Numbered from the stretch's first letter, positions 50,609 to 60,517 are shown. The stretch is 64,000 nt of DNA from Clostridiaceae bacterium (GCA_902363735.1 CABJBA010000002.1:310001-374000); one strand, 5' to 3'. Numbers and translations: made by a program. Notes: a model not told the origin generated them from the letters alone.

Positions 50609-50626
50609 ATTAAGATTGAATAAAGA
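50609..50626 (-). promoter_or_regulatory. KdpE-like direct-repeat box of kdpDE
   Basis: On the minus strand TCTTTATTCAATCTTAAT, two half-sites 11 bp apart. It matches 16 of 18 bases of the box at 32780-32797, with the same orientation and distance to the -10. This suggests autoregulation of kdpDE and shared control of the ATPase operon. Confidence 0.65.
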
Positions 50627-50690
50627 TTTGGCCCATAAGTATTCTGAATTAATCATATTCTATGTTTGAATACAGCTTAAGTGGCAGTGA

Positions 50691-52301
50691 TCAAAAACCT
50701 GCCTGGCCTGATCTGCTTTCGTATTCTCTCGGTGAAATCCCAGTGACTTTTTTAAATACCTTGCTGAAATAGTAGGGGTTGTCAAAACCAAGCTGGTCGG
50801 ATATTTCGTACATCAGATATTTATGGGTGTCAATCAGTTCCTTGGCATGCTGGGTTTTCACCTGGGCGATGTAATCGGAAAGAGTGATTCCTGTCAGTTT
50901 TTTAAACGTATTGCTCAAATGTCCGGAACTGATATTTAAGGCTTCGGCAACATCCGTAAGGGTCAGCTTTTCCATGTAATGGTCATTGATATAGGCTCTG
51001 GACATATCCACCAGCTTGTCGGAACGGGTAGATTTACGGTCTTTCAAGAGACGGCACAATTTTTCACAGAAGATGTGCAGCCATTCCAGAATGTCCTCCA
51101 GGCTGTTAAAGTGGTTTAACTGGCCGGCAATGTTGATGGTATAAGGGAAGATATCCTCATAGCTGTCATCTCCGGTTTCAAAAAAAGAGTAAAGATAAGT
51201 ATAAATATTGATGCAGGCGCTGGTGGCCTGCTCCTTACTGGGCTTATTGTCCCGGAACAGGGTGATGATTTCTTCAAAAATAGCGGACAGTTTTTCGCTG
51301 TCATTCTGACTGATAAAAGCAGCCAGATCTTTTTTAAATACATTGATATTGAATTTTTTAGCCTGGCTGAAATGAAGGGTCTGTCCTTCATAGAAGATGA
51401 TCCTTGACGAAGAATCATAGTAATAATACTCCAAAGATGTGGCCGCTTCTGACAAGGCTTCGGGAAGCTCTGCCACTTCTTTTTTCATAGTGCTGACACC
51501 ATAGACTGCAGACAGTTCAAAATATGTTTTTAAGGCAACAGTCATCTTGTGACAAAAATCCCTGACCGACTCCTGGAAAGGGGATTCCTCTTTCAAAGAA
51601 GCGGTTAAAAGAAAGGTGTCCATACGGTACTCCAGCACCGTATGGTGAAAGAAACACCTGCCTGCGATTCCTCCCAGAATATCTATCAGCTGTTTACTTA
51701 CAGAAGGCAGGTCATAACGCTCACCGCTGGTATCGAAGTTTACATAAATGGGAGTCAGGGAAAGCAGGATGAGGAAGGGGAGGGGATATTGTTCCGCTAC
51801 CTCCTTTGGAACTTTTTCCATCTCCCCGGTATGAAAGAAAAGATGATGGAAGGCGGCCTTCGCCAGGCCTTCCTGGCTGTACTTCATACCATTGCCGTAA
51901 AGCCGGTTCTTTTTGTGGTCCAGCAGCTGGCAGGCTTCCTTGGCCCTGTTTAATGAAGTCACCAGGGCGTCTTCGTTTAAATCGATTTTAACCAGGTAAT
52001 CGGAAGCTCCCAGAGAAAGAGCTTTTTTCACCAGATGGAATTCTTCTAAATTGGTCAGAACGATAAATGCAAAATCCAAATCATCTGCCTTGCACTTCTC
52101 CACCAGCTCCAGCCCGCTTAAAACAGGCATCCTGATATCCGTAATAACGATATCAGGGCACAATTCCCTGATCATTTCATAAGCAGCAGGGCCGTTGGTA
52201 GCTTTTCCTATGATGGTGCAGTCATAATCCTCCCATGAGATCAGGGAGGCAATTCCCGCCAGAATCAACGGTTCGTCATCAATAATAATAATTCGGTACA
52301 T
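50691..52301 (-). CDS. YesN-type AraC-family response regulator
   Basis: A 536-residue regulator: receiver domain (1-120, phosphoacceptor Asp55 in 'DIVITDIRMPVLSG'), a long middle region (about 140-420), and a C-terminal AraC double helix-turn-helix (about 430-530, 'KLTLTDVAEALNISSGHLSN', 'YEISDQLGFDNPYYFSKVFK', 'TGISPREYES'). It is 30 bases after its kinase gene and divergent from a sugar ABC importer, which it most likely activates on sugar recognition. Confidence 0.92.
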   Translation of the reverse strand: MYRIIIIDDEPLILAGIASLISWEDYDCTIIGKATNGPAAYEMIRELCPDIVITDIRMPVLSGLELVEKCKADDLDFAFIVLTNLEEFHLVKKALSLGASDYLVKIDLNEDALVTSLNRAKEACQLLDHKKNRLYGNGMKYSQEGLAKAAFHHLFFHTGEMEKVPKEVAEQYPLPFLILLSLTPIYVNFDTSGERYDLPSVSKQLIDILGGIAGRCFFHHTVLEYRMDTFLLTASLKEESPFQESVRDFCHKMTVALKTYFELSAVYGVSTMKKEVAELPEALSEAATSLEYYYYDSSSRIIFYEGQTLHFSQAKKFNINVFKKDLAAFISQNDSEKLSAIFEEIITLFRDNKPSKEQATSACINIYTYLYSFFETGDDSYEDIFPYTINIAGQLNHFNSLEDILEWLHIFCEKLCRLLKDRKSTRSDKLVDMSRAYINDHYMEKLTLTDVAEALNISSGHLSNTFKKLTGITLSDYIAQVKTQHAKELIDTHKYLMYEISDQLGFDNPYYFSKVFKKVTGISPREYESRSGQAGF

Positions 52302-52331
52302 GCAATAAATTCCCCTTCTAACGCCCTGACT

Positions 52332-54095
52332 CTAAAATTCAAGAGGAAGGGTAATGGTAATTATAGTATACTGGTCCAGCTCACTTTCAATGGTAAGCCC
52401 GTAATCTTCTCCATAGACTAACTTCAGTCTGCGGTCTACATTTGGAAGTCCGATTCCGCTCATATTGCTTTTGGTTACCCGGGAAGTATCGGTTAAAAGC
52501 TTTTCCATATTTTCAGGAGATATGCCGATGCCGTTGTCTTTAACGGTCAGACAGAGAATACCGTTTCTGACAAAAACATGAATTTCGATCAGCCCGTTTC
52601 TTCCGCTGGGCTCAATTCCATTAAAGATAGCATTTTCCACAATGGGCTGAAGTGTCAGTTTTACAATTTTTGCATCATACAGCATTTCCTCATCAACCTG
52701 GATGTTTACATCGAAAAGTTCAATATATCTGATTTTTTCTATAGTAACATAGTTCTGAAGAAAATCCAATTCCTGGCGGAGGGTCACCTTTTCATTAAAT
52801 CCCTTTGCCATATTTTTAAGCAGAGAGGAAAGGGCGGTCACAACCTGGACTATGCCGCTGTTTTTCTGCATGATCGCAATCCATTTAATGGAATCCAGTG
52901 TGTTGTAGAGAAAGTGGGGGTTGATCTGAGCCTGAAGCATTTTGATTTCAAGGTCCCGCTTTTCCTTCTCGCTTTGGACCCTGGTTTCCAAAAGACCGGA
53001 AATCCTGCTGGACATCTGATTGATCTGTTTTCCGATGCTGCCGATCTCGTCGTCTGTTTCAATAGTCTGATCCCGCTCAAAGTTTCCAAGAGAAATAAAT
53101 TCCAGCTGTTTTTTCAACCGTCCGATGGGTGCGCTTAACTGTCTGGATATAAACCAGGACAGGGTCAGTCCAATGGTAATGCAGAAAAAGAATACCAGGA
53201 AAATGGTGCCTCTGATCATGCTGTGATCCAGATTCAAGCTGGACAGGGGAAGTATCTGAAAAAAAATCAGACCGCTGATTGACTGTTTCTGATAGGTGAT
53301 GATGCAATCTCTGCCCTCCAGCTGTGTGCGGAAGCTTCCACCGGTTTCTTTGGTGTTCTTTAAAGTTTCCATTAAACCGGAAACGTCAAAGGATTCTCCG
53401 TTAACGGAAGATATAATCGTTCCGTCTGAGGCTGCCGCATAAAGAATCTGGTTTTCTCCCATGCTTTCCAGCGTGTCGGAAAAGAGGCGCGGAGAAATGG
53501 CTATAAAAATCCATGCCTCATCGGGCTTGCTGACAGAACTGTAATTTAAGGGCCTTAACAGGGGCAGAATTTTTGGGGTATTGTATTTTGTGACAGAAAA
53601 AGGGTTGTCCTCCAGAGAAAGAAGATACTGGGTGTTTTCCTTGGAAAGCAGATCATGAAACCAGGGAGCATTGACTATGTCACTTAAATCGTTGGAAGAA
53701 CCATATGCAAACCCGGCCTGGAGGATTACTTCATTGTTGTATAATGCTATTTTGTAAATGTATTTGCTGTAGCCTGAAATTGCGCACAGATCTTTCAGTA
53801 CATCCGAAGCATATAGGCTGATATAAGACAGTTCGCCGTTCTCTGACCGTTTGATAGCCGGAGCGGAAAATAAGGATTTTCTCTCAGAACAGGTAACAAT
53901 GATATTGACCATTTCTTCATAAGCCACCTCCATCCGGTCGGAGAGAATCTGAATCTGACTGAGGGAGTTTTCTGTTTCATTTTGAACTGCTTCCCTGTAG
54001 TAGGAGTGATAGTTGTAAAAACTGACGGCGCAGGCAATGCTTATGACGACCAGCAGATTGTATAGCAGCAGCCTGTATTGAAAGGTACGGGGCAT
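52332..54095 (-). CDS. YesM-type sensor histidine kinase
   Basis: A 587-residue membrane kinase: TM helix (about 8-28), extracellular sensor (about 30-285), second TM (about 290-315), HAMP ('SRQLSAPIGRLKKQLEFISL'), His-kinase domain with phosphorylated His in 'QAQINPHFLYNTLDSI', and ATPase domain ('IVENAIFNGIEP', 'VKDNGIGISPENM', 'GIGLPNVDRRL'). Partner of the YesN-type regulator. It presumably senses an extracellular oligosaccharide, perhaps via the adjacent binding protein. Confidence 0.92.
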   Translation of the reverse strand: MPRTFQYRLLLYNLLVVISIACAVSFYNYHSYYREAVQNETENSLSQIQILSDRMEVAYEEMVNIIVTCSERKSLFSAPAIKRSENGELSYISLYASDVLKDLCAISGYSKYIYKIALYNNEVILQAGFAYGSSNDLSDIVNAPWFHDLLSKENTQYLLSLEDNPFSVTKYNTPKILPLLRPLNYSSVSKPDEAWIFIAISPRLFSDTLESMGENQILYAAASDGTIISSVNGESFDVSGLMETLKNTKETGGSFRTQLEGRDCIITYQKQSISGLIFFQILPLSSLNLDHSMIRGTIFLVFFFCITIGLTLSWFISRQLSAPIGRLKKQLEFISLGNFERDQTIETDDEIGSIGKQINQMSSRISGLLETRVQSEKEKRDLEIKMLQAQINPHFLYNTLDSIKWIAIMQKNSGIVQVVTALSSLLKNMAKGFNEKVTLRQELDFLQNYVTIEKIRYIELFDVNIQVDEEMLYDAKIVKLTLQPIVENAIFNGIEPSGRNGLIEIHVFVRNGILCLTVKDNGIGISPENMEKLLTDTSRVTKSNMSGIGLPNVDRRLKLVYGEDYGLTIESELDQYTIITITLPLEF

Positions 54096-54354
54096 TGTCT
54101 GAATTCCTTTCTTCCCTTAATGTAATCCTATCATATCTTTTCTTCAGCAGAAATTCAATGAAATCAAAATTAATCTTAAATAAATATAAGAATCTGAATA
54201 TAGTATATTTTTTTAACAAGTATAAATACTGCGGGGCGAAAAAAATAATAGAATTATGCAAATCGTTTATTTCGATTAGTATGAAATTCTGGTAGTATTT
54301 CATTATAACAAGCACATGGTTATGTGTTTCTTAAAAAAGGGAGGTTTTAGTATT

Positions 54355-55677
54355 ATGAGGTTAAAACAAATTTTAGCTATGACTTTAGCAGCCGGAATGG
54401 CAGTTACATCCTTAGCTGCATGCGGAGGGCAAAAGACTGCAGACAGCGGTGCAGCAGACCAGACAACAACAGGGGCTGAGAAATCAGGAGAGAAAAAAGT
54501 TCTTTCTGTTACAACCTGGGATAACGACACATCACCTGCATTCCAGACAGTTATTGATGCTTACAAGGAAAAAAATCCAAATGTAGAGATTAACGTTATT
54601 GATACATCAGCGGAAGAATACAATAATGCTCTGGGAATCAGCTTATCCGCAGCGCAGCCGGATCCTGATATCATCTGGGTAAAGGATATGGGCGCCATGC
54701 TCCAGATGGCGGATAAAAAGCAGCTTCTTCCTCTTGAGGATTTTATAAAAAAGGATAATCTGGATTTATCCGTTTATAATGGAGCAGCAGAGCAGCTTCA
54801 GTACAATGGGGCAACCTATGGACTTCCCTACCGCTCTGACTGGTATATATTATATTATAATAAAGATCTTTTTGACGCTGCAGGCGTTCCCTATCCGTCT
54901 AATGATATGACATGGGAAGAGTATGATGCTCTTGCTGCTAAGATGACCTCCGGAGAAGGCAGTTCAAAGGTTTATGGAGGACATAACCATATCTGGCAGG
55001 CACTTGTGTCAAACTGGGCTGTTCAGGATGGCAAGCATACAGTTGTTGAAAAAGATTATTCCTTCTTAAAGCCGGGGTATGAAAATGCTCTTTCTTTACA
55101 GGAGAATGGCTACATTCAGGATTTTTCCACATTGAAGACAGGAAACATTCATTACTCATCCGTATTTAAAAATCAGCAGTGTGCTATGATGCCCATGGGA
55201 AGCTGGTTTATCGCAACTATGATTCAGTCCCGAGCATCAGATGAAACTTCCTTTAACTGGGGCATTGCAAGAATTCCCCATCCTGCTGATACAGAATCCG
55301 GTTATACAGTAGGAGCTCTTACTCCTGTTGGAATCAGCGCTTACACTGATGAGCCTGATTTATCCTGGGATTTTGTAAAGTTTGCAACCAGTGAGGAAGC
55401 TGCCAATGTTCTGGCTGAGCAGGGCGTGTTTACCGGTATCCAGACAGAAGAATCTTTAAAGACCATTGCTTCTGCACAATTCTTCCCAGAGGGAGAGTCA
55501 AATCTTGAAGCATTATCTTATACAAATTATATATTTGACCGTCCGCTGGACCCACAGATTACTGAAATCAAAAAGGTACTGGAAGAAGTTCATGAAATGA
55601 TCATGATCAAGCAGTACACCGTTGATGAGGGAATCGAGGAACTGAACAAACGTGTTGCGGAGATCAAGGGCTGGTAA
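54355..55677 (+). CDS. sugar ABC transporter substrate-binding lipoprotein
   Basis: A 440-residue lipoprotein (lipobox LAAC, Cys23) of SBP family 1 ('VLSVTTWDNDTSPAFQTVID', 'YGLPYRSDWYILYYNKDLFD', 'CAMMPMGSWFIATMI'). It binds a sugar outside the cell. ATG 54355 is chosen for GGGAGG upstream and the immediate signal peptide. First gene of the operon with two permeases and a sulfatase, divergent from yesMN-type genes. Confidence 0.93.
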   Translation: MRLKQILAMTLAAGMAVTSLAACGGQKTADSGAADQTTTGAEKSGEKKVLSVTTWDNDTSPAFQTVIDAYKEKNPNVEINVIDTSAEEYNNALGISLSAAQPDPDIIWVKDMGAMLQMADKKQLLPLEDFIKKDNLDLSVYNGAAEQLQYNGATYGLPYRSDWYILYYNKDLFDAAGVPYPSNDMTWEEYDALAAKMTSGEGSSKVYGGHNHIWQALVSNWAVQDGKHTVVEKDYSFLKPGYENALSLQENGYIQDFSTLKTGNIHYSSVFKNQQCAMMPMGSWFIATMIQSRASDETSFNWGIARIPHPADTESGYTVGALTPVGISAYTDEPDLSWDFVKFATSEEAANVLAEQGVFTGIQTEESLKTIASAQFFPEGESNLEALSYTNYIFDRPLDPQITEIKKVLEEVHEMIMIKQYTVDEGIEELNKRVAEIKGW

Positions 55678-55697
55678 AAAAAATAATTGCCAGGGGG

Positions 55698-55732
55698 GCG
55701 CCTTTTCCAGTATTATGGCAAGGCGCTCTTTT
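55698..55732 (+). terminator. attenuating hairpin between binding protein and permeases
   Basis: The stem GCGCCTT (55698-55704) and AAGGCGC (55720-55726) followed by TCTTTT. Such partial terminators after binding-protein genes keep the binding protein in excess over the membrane subunits. Leakiness here is inferred. Confidence 0.7.
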
Positions 55733-55769
55733 GACGGCAATGAGCAGGTGAAAAGGAGGCAAACTCTAT

Positions 55770-56687
55770 ATGAAAGAAGTAAAAAAGATATTGACGTCAC
55801 GTCAAGTGAAGGAAATCCGAAGTAACCTGATTGGTTATTCCTTTATTCTGCCCAACTTAATCGGATATGCAATTTTTGTTTTCATTCCCGTTGTTTTTTC
55901 TTTTGTTTTGAGTTTTATGAAATGGGACGGCTCCAGGGCGCCCATGGAATTTGTAGGATTAAGAAATTTTGTCCAGATTTTCAGTGACCAGATCTTTGTC
56001 AAATCTTTTATCCATACCATTCAATATGCACTGCTTACCGTATTTCCTACCTTAGTGCTGTCTCTTTTACTGGCGGTTCTGCTAAATCATAAGTTAAAGG
56101 GAATTGCATTTTTCCGTACAGCACTGTATTTTCCCTATATTGCATCTATCGTGGCAGTAGGAGCCGTATGGAATATGCTGTTCCAGCCTGATTTCGGACC
56201 AATTAATGAATTCCTGAAGTTTATGGGTATTTCCAGGCCTCCCAGATGGGTCGTGGATGTGAAGTGGGCCATGGTGGCAATTTCCGTTGTAAGTGTATGG
56301 AAATACATGGGATACTATATGATCGTGTATCTGGCGGCCCTTCAGGGAATCTCCGGTTCTCTTTATGAAGCGGCCGGAATAGACGGAGCCAACGGCTTCC
56401 AGAAACTTCGGTATATTACTGTTCCCATGCTGACGCCAACCACATTCTTTGTGCTGATCATGCTGACCATCCAGTGCTTTAAGGTATTTGACCTTGTATA
56501 TGTAATGACAGGAGGAGGCCCTGGTAATGCAACCAAGACCCTGGTTAATTACATTTACGAAAAGGCGTTTACCAGCTGGGAGTTTGGGCCGGCCAGTGCC
56601 GGAGCACTTGTTCTGTTTTTTGTAGTGCTTATGATCACCCTGATTCAGTTTGCCGGTGAAAAGAAGTGGTCTAAGGATATGATGTAA
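55770..56687 (+). CDS. sugar ABC transporter permease (MalF type)
   Basis: A 305-residue six-helix permease. Seen: 'GYSFILPNLIGYAIFVFIPV', 'FRTALYFPYIASIVAVGAVW', and the EAA loop 'YEAAGIDGANGFQKLRYITV'. AAAAGGAGG lies upstream. Pairs with the next gene. Confidence 0.93.
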   Translation: MKEVKKILTSRQVKEIRSNLIGYSFILPNLIGYAIFVFIPVVFSFVLSFMKWDGSRAPMEFVGLRNFVQIFSDQIFVKSFIHTIQYALLTVFPTLVLSLLLAVLLNHKLKGIAFFRTALYFPYIASIVAVGAVWNMLFQPDFGPINEFLKFMGISRPPRWVVDVKWAMVAISVVSVWKYMGYYMIVYLAALQGISGSLYEAAGIDGANGFQKLRYITVPMLTPTTFFVLIMLTIQCFKVFDLVYVMTGGGPGNATKTLVNYIYEKAFTSWEFGPASAGALVLFFVVLMITLIQFAGEKKWSKDMM

Positions 56688-56699
56688 GGAGGGAAAGCG

Positions 56700-57527
56700 A
56701 TGAAAACAAAAACAAAGGATTTAAGAATACTTCTGTATCTTGGATTGGCAGCTTTATCCCTGTTCATGCTGGTTCCCTTTTACTGGATGGTAATATCTTC
56801 TTTAAAGCTTAATAAAGACGTATTTTCCATACCAATGACATGGTGGCCGGATCAGATGCATTGGGAAAACTACAAAATTATCTGGAAGAAGCTGCCCCTT
56901 GTGACCTTCTTCATGAATACAGCCAAGCTGACTGTCATTACGACAGCGATCCAGCTGTGTACAAGCTGTTTTGCAGCTTACGGATTTGCAAAAACCCGTT
57001 TCAAAGGCAGAGATTTAATCTTCCTTATGTATGTGACCACCATAGCTGTTCCATGGCAGGTTTACATGGTTCCCCAGTTTATTCTGGTTTCCAGGCTTGG
57101 CCTTAATGATACCCACTTAGGATTGATTTTAATGCAGGCGTTTTCCGCATTCGGCGTATTTTTGATTCGTCAGTTTTATGTCAGCATACCCGATGAATTA
57201 TGCGAAGCTGCCAGGATTGACGGGTTAAATGAGTACGGTATATTTGGAAAAATTGTGTTTCCTCTTGGAAAGCCTGCAATGGCAACCCTGACTATTTTCA
57301 CGTTCACTAACGTATGGAATGATTTCATGGGACCTCTCATCTATTTAAAGACAAAGGAATTAAAGACAATACAGTTGGGTATCCGGATGTTCATCTCCCA
57401 GTTCGGAGCTGATTATGCATGGATTATGGCTTCCTCCGTATGCGCCTTAATCCCGGTAATCATCGTATTTTTAAGCTGCCAGAAGTTTTTTGTAGAAGGT
57501 GTTGCAGCCAGCGGAATTAAAGGGTGA
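56700..57527 (+). CDS. sugar ABC transporter permease (MalG type)
   Basis: A 275-residue six-helix permease with 'MLVPFYWMVISSLKLNKDVF' and the EAA loop 'CEAARIDGLNEYGIFGKIVF'. It lies 12 bases after the first permease. The operon has no ATPase gene, so a shared MsmX/UgpC-type ATPase must serve it, as is common in Firmicutes. Confidence 0.93.
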   Translation: MKTKTKDLRILLYLGLAALSLFMLVPFYWMVISSLKLNKDVFSIPMTWWPDQMHWENYKIIWKKLPLVTFFMNTAKLTVITTAIQLCTSCFAAYGFAKTRFKGRDLIFLMYVTTIAVPWQVYMVPQFILVSRLGLNDTHLGLILMQAFSAFGVFLIRQFYVSIPDELCEAARIDGLNEYGIFGKIVFPLGKPAMATLTIFTFTNVWNDFMGPLIYLKTKELKTIQLGIRMFISQFGADYAWIMASSVCALIPVIIVFLSCQKFFVEGVAASGIKG

Positions 57528-57543
57528 GGAAAGGATAGGAGGA

Positions 57544-58932
57544 ATGAAAACAAATCTTTTATATGTTTTTGCGGATCAGTGGAGGGCCCATGCCGTAGGA
57601 TATCAAAATATGGATCAGGTGGTAACGCCCAGCATTGATTCCTTTGCAGAGGAAAGCATGCGCTTTACCAATGCATACAGCACATTTCCCTTATGCTCTC
57701 CCCACAGGGCTTCCCTGATGACAGGAAAATATCCTTTTCAGGTGGGAATGTGGACCAACTGCAAGGTGGGGCTGGAAGAAAAAATTATGTTAAAGCCTCA
57801 GGAAACCTGTATCGGCAATGTATTAAAAGACGGAGGCTACGAAACCGCATATATTGGCAAATGGCATCTGGATTCTTCGGAACTTAATTTTACTTCTGAT
57901 CCTGCCTCCGGTGCAAAAGGCTGGGATGCTTATACTCCTCCGGGTGAGAGAAGACAGGGGTTTGATTACTGGCTGTCCTATGGTGCCGATGACGAGCACC
58001 TTGACCCTCACTACTGGCAAGACGATGAAAAACAGATCAGGCCCGGAAAATGGTCTGCCGAGTTTGAAACTGACAAAGCCTTAGAATACATGAATGAAAA
58101 GGTAAAAAAGGAACAGCCCTTTGCCCTGTTTTTATCCTATAATCCGCCCCATCTTCCTTATGAACTGGTTCCTGACAGGTATTATGAAAGATTTAAGGAT
58201 TTAAAAATTCATTACCGCAACAATGTACCGGAAGAAATGAGGGAAAAGGGCGGTCTTTTAGAAACCCGGACCAGACAGTACTTTGCCGCAATCTACGGCA
58301 TTGATGAACAGTTTGGAAGAATCCTTCAATTTTTAAAGGATAGTCATATGGAAGAAAACACTCTGGTTGTCTTGTCTGCAGACCATGGAGAAATGCTGGG
58401 CTCCCATGGACTGATGAGCAAAAACATATGGTATGAAGAATCCATTCACATTCCTCTTATAATGCGCCAGAAAGAAAAGATAAAACCGGGAGACAATGAT
58501 ACCATCTTTGCCAGCCCGGATCATATGCCAACTCTTTTGGAACTGCTGGATATTCCCATACCGGATACCTGTGAGGGATACAGCCATGGGAGAGGAATGT
58601 TTGGATTTGATGAAAATCAGCCTCAGGAAATGTTTATCTGTTCTTATCCGGGATCAGCGGATCTTGTTAAGACATTTTCTGATCAGGGCCTTGCTCATAA
58701 GGCATATGGCTGGCGGGGGCTCAAGAGTAAGGACTATACTTATATTATAACCAACGGCTATGCTCCTGGAGAACCTCAAAGGGAATATCTCTATGACAGC
58801 CAAGAGGACCCATATGAAAAAAACCCCAGGCTGGTGGAACCGGACTGTGAGAGTGAGGAAATTTTAACATACCGTTTAAAGCTGAAAGAATACTTATCCC
58901 GGACAGGTGATCCATTTTTGTGGAACCGGTAA
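57544..58932 (+). CDS. Cys-type sulfatase
   Basis: A 462-residue arylsulfatase-fold enzyme without signal peptide, so cytoplasmic. Seen: metal-binding 'VFADQWRAHAVG' (Asp11), the formylglycine motif 'LCSPHRASLMTG' with Cys51, 'YIGKWHL', and 'VLSADHGEMLGSHGLMSKN'. It needs an anaerobic sulfatase-maturating radical-SAM enzyme, which is not in the window. Coupled to the sugar importer, it probably removes sulfate from an imported sulfated sugar or glycan fragment. ATG 57544 follows GATAGGAGGA. Confidence 0.9.
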   Translation: MKTNLLYVFADQWRAHAVGYQNMDQVVTPSIDSFAEESMRFTNAYSTFPLCSPHRASLMTGKYPFQVGMWTNCKVGLEEKIMLKPQETCIGNVLKDGGYETAYIGKWHLDSSELNFTSDPASGAKGWDAYTPPGERRQGFDYWLSYGADDEHLDPHYWQDDEKQIRPGKWSAEFETDKALEYMNEKVKKEQPFALFLSYNPPHLPYELVPDRYYERFKDLKIHYRNNVPEEMREKGGLLETRTRQYFAAIYGIDEQFGRILQFLKDSHMEENTLVVLSADHGEMLGSHGLMSKNIWYEESIHIPLIMRQKEKIKPGDNDTIFASPDHMPTLLELLDIPIPDTCEGYSHGRGMFGFDENQPQEMFICSYPGSADLVKTFSDQGLAHKAYGWRGLKSKDYTYIITNGYAPGEPQREYLYDSQEDPYEKNPRLVEPDCESEEILTYRLKLKEYLSRTGDPFLWNR

Positions 58933-59271
58933 ATCCGTTATTCTTACATATATTGTTTTAGGCTCTGCCTTTTTAATCTGATAAACCGATTAAAAAGGCA
59001 GAGCCTATTTTTGATGAGAATAAAAGACGCTGTCAAAAAAATAAAAGAAATTTATATATAAACATAATAATTGATGTAAAGGTTTCTGAAGATTGAAAAA
59101 TAATTAACAATATGTTTAAATTAAGTGCTTGAAATACAGATGTTGTTGTGCTAAATGTACAAAAAATAAAAAACGGATTATCTCATTTGGCTGATGTATT
59201 ATGGGAGAAATATCTTTACAATAAAGGTGCAGATTCAAAGCAATAGAAAAAAGGTTCAGGAGGTAGGACAA
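58933..59271. other. intergenic region: terminator and allantoin operon leader
   Basis: 339 bases. The left part is the sulfatase terminator. The rest is A+T-rich. A possible weak promoter is TTGAAA (59129-59134), 17 bases, TAAATG (59152-59157). No small gene was seen. Confidence 0.5.
58959..59012 (+). terminator. strong intrinsic terminator of the sulfatase operon
   Basis: A perfect 20-bp stem (58959-58978 with 58988-59007, loop of 9) ending in a TTTTT run. The A-rich left flank may also allow termination from the other side. Confidence 0.9.
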
Positions 59272-60501
59272 ATGGATATTTCTGTCAACGAGATCAAAGA
59301 GATATTGGATTGGATGTCTTCTTATGGGAAAAACGAGGCCGGTGGCATGACCAGGCTTTTGTATTCCAAAAGCTGGCTTGAGGTGCAGTTGGCTCTGAAA
59401 GAAAAATTTGAGCAGTTAGGCATGGAGGCCAGATTTGACGAAGTGGGGAATTTGTATGGCAGACTTATGGGGACAGAGCCGGAGTCCGGTACAGTTGCCA
59501 CAGGCTCTCATGTAGATACGGTAGTCAATGGAGGGAACTTAGATGGCCAGCTGGGGATATTGGGAGGATATTTAGCAATAAAAAGTCTGCTGGAAACCTG
59601 CGGAAGGCCAAAAAAAAATCTTGAGGTTATTTCCATGGCTGAGGAGGAAGGGAGCAGATTTCCCTATGTTTTCTGGGGAAGCAAAAACCTGTTTGGCTTA
59701 GCCAAGAAGGAAGACGTGGAGAATATTACAGATTCAGAAGGAATCAAATTTGTGGATGCCATGCACCAGTGCGGATTTGATTTTAAGAAAGAGGCAGGCA
59801 CTTCCATAGGTGATGTGAAAGCGTTTGTAGAGCTTCACATAGAACAGGGAAATACCCTTGAGATGGAAGGGAAATCAGTAGGAGTCATTACAGGAATTGT
59901 AGGACAGAAAAGATATAATATCACCTTAAAGGGTGAGGCCAATCATGCCGGAACCACTCTTATGAAATATAGAAAGGATGTCATTCAGGTATTCGCTGAA
60001 ATTGTCAGCGATTCCTTAAAAAAAGCAATAGCCATAGGGGATCCCCTGGTATTGACCTTTGGTAAAATTGAAGTGAAACCCAATACGGTAAACGTAGTTC
60101 CCGGAGAAGCACTGTTTACCATGGACTGCCGCCATACCAATAAGGAACTTTTGAAACGTATTACAGGTGAACTGGAAGAAAATATGAAGCAGATTGCGGG
60201 AAAATATGGAGTAGAAATCGGGATTGATCTGTGGATGGATGAACAGCCAGTTCCAATGGATGAAGAAATGATCCGCCTGATTGAGAATGTCTGCAGGGAA
60301 AAGGGACTGAATTACCGTATGATGCACAGCGGTGCAGGACATGATTCTCAGATTATCGCGCCAAGAATACCTACAGGCATGCTTTTTGTTCCCAGTATTA
60401 AAGGAATCAGCCATAATCCTGCGGAGAGAACCGAGCTTTCTGACTTGCAGCAGGGAATAGAAGCCTTAAAAGCATCTCTATATGAATTATCTTATAAATA
60501 A
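59272..60501 (+). CDS. allC: allantoate amidohydrolase AllC (M20 family)
   Basis: A 409-residue metal-dependent amidohydrolase/carbamoylase that converts allantoate to ureidoglycine, CO2 and ammonia. Seen: 'GSHVDTVVNGGNLDGQLG' (His and Asp metal ligands), 'EEEGSRFPYVFWGSKNL', 'ELHIEQG', 'GEANHAGTT', 'MHSGAGHDSQIIA'. ATG 59272 follows CAGGAGG. The assignment to allantoate rather than another N-carbamoyl substrate rests on allE and allD downstream. Confidence 0.9.
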   Translation: MDISVNEIKEILDWMSSYGKNEAGGMTRLLYSKSWLEVQLALKEKFEQLGMEARFDEVGNLYGRLMGTEPESGTVATGSHVDTVVNGGNLDGQLGILGGYLAIKSLLETCGRPKKNLEVISMAEEEGSRFPYVFWGSKNLFGLAKKEDVENITDSEGIKFVDAMHQCGFDFKKEAGTSIGDVKAFVELHIEQGNTLEMEGKSVGVITGIVGQKRYNITLKGEANHAGTTLMKYRKDVIQVFAEIVSDSLKKAIAIGDPLVLTFGKIEVKPNTVNVVPGEALFTMDCRHTNKELLKRITGELEENMKQIAGKYGVEIGIDLWMDEQPVPMDEEMIRLIENVCREKGLNYRMMHSGAGHDSQIIAPRIPTGMLFVPSIKGISHNPAERTELSDLQQGIEALKASLYELSYK

Positions 60502-60517
60502 GAAAAGTGAGGACAAT

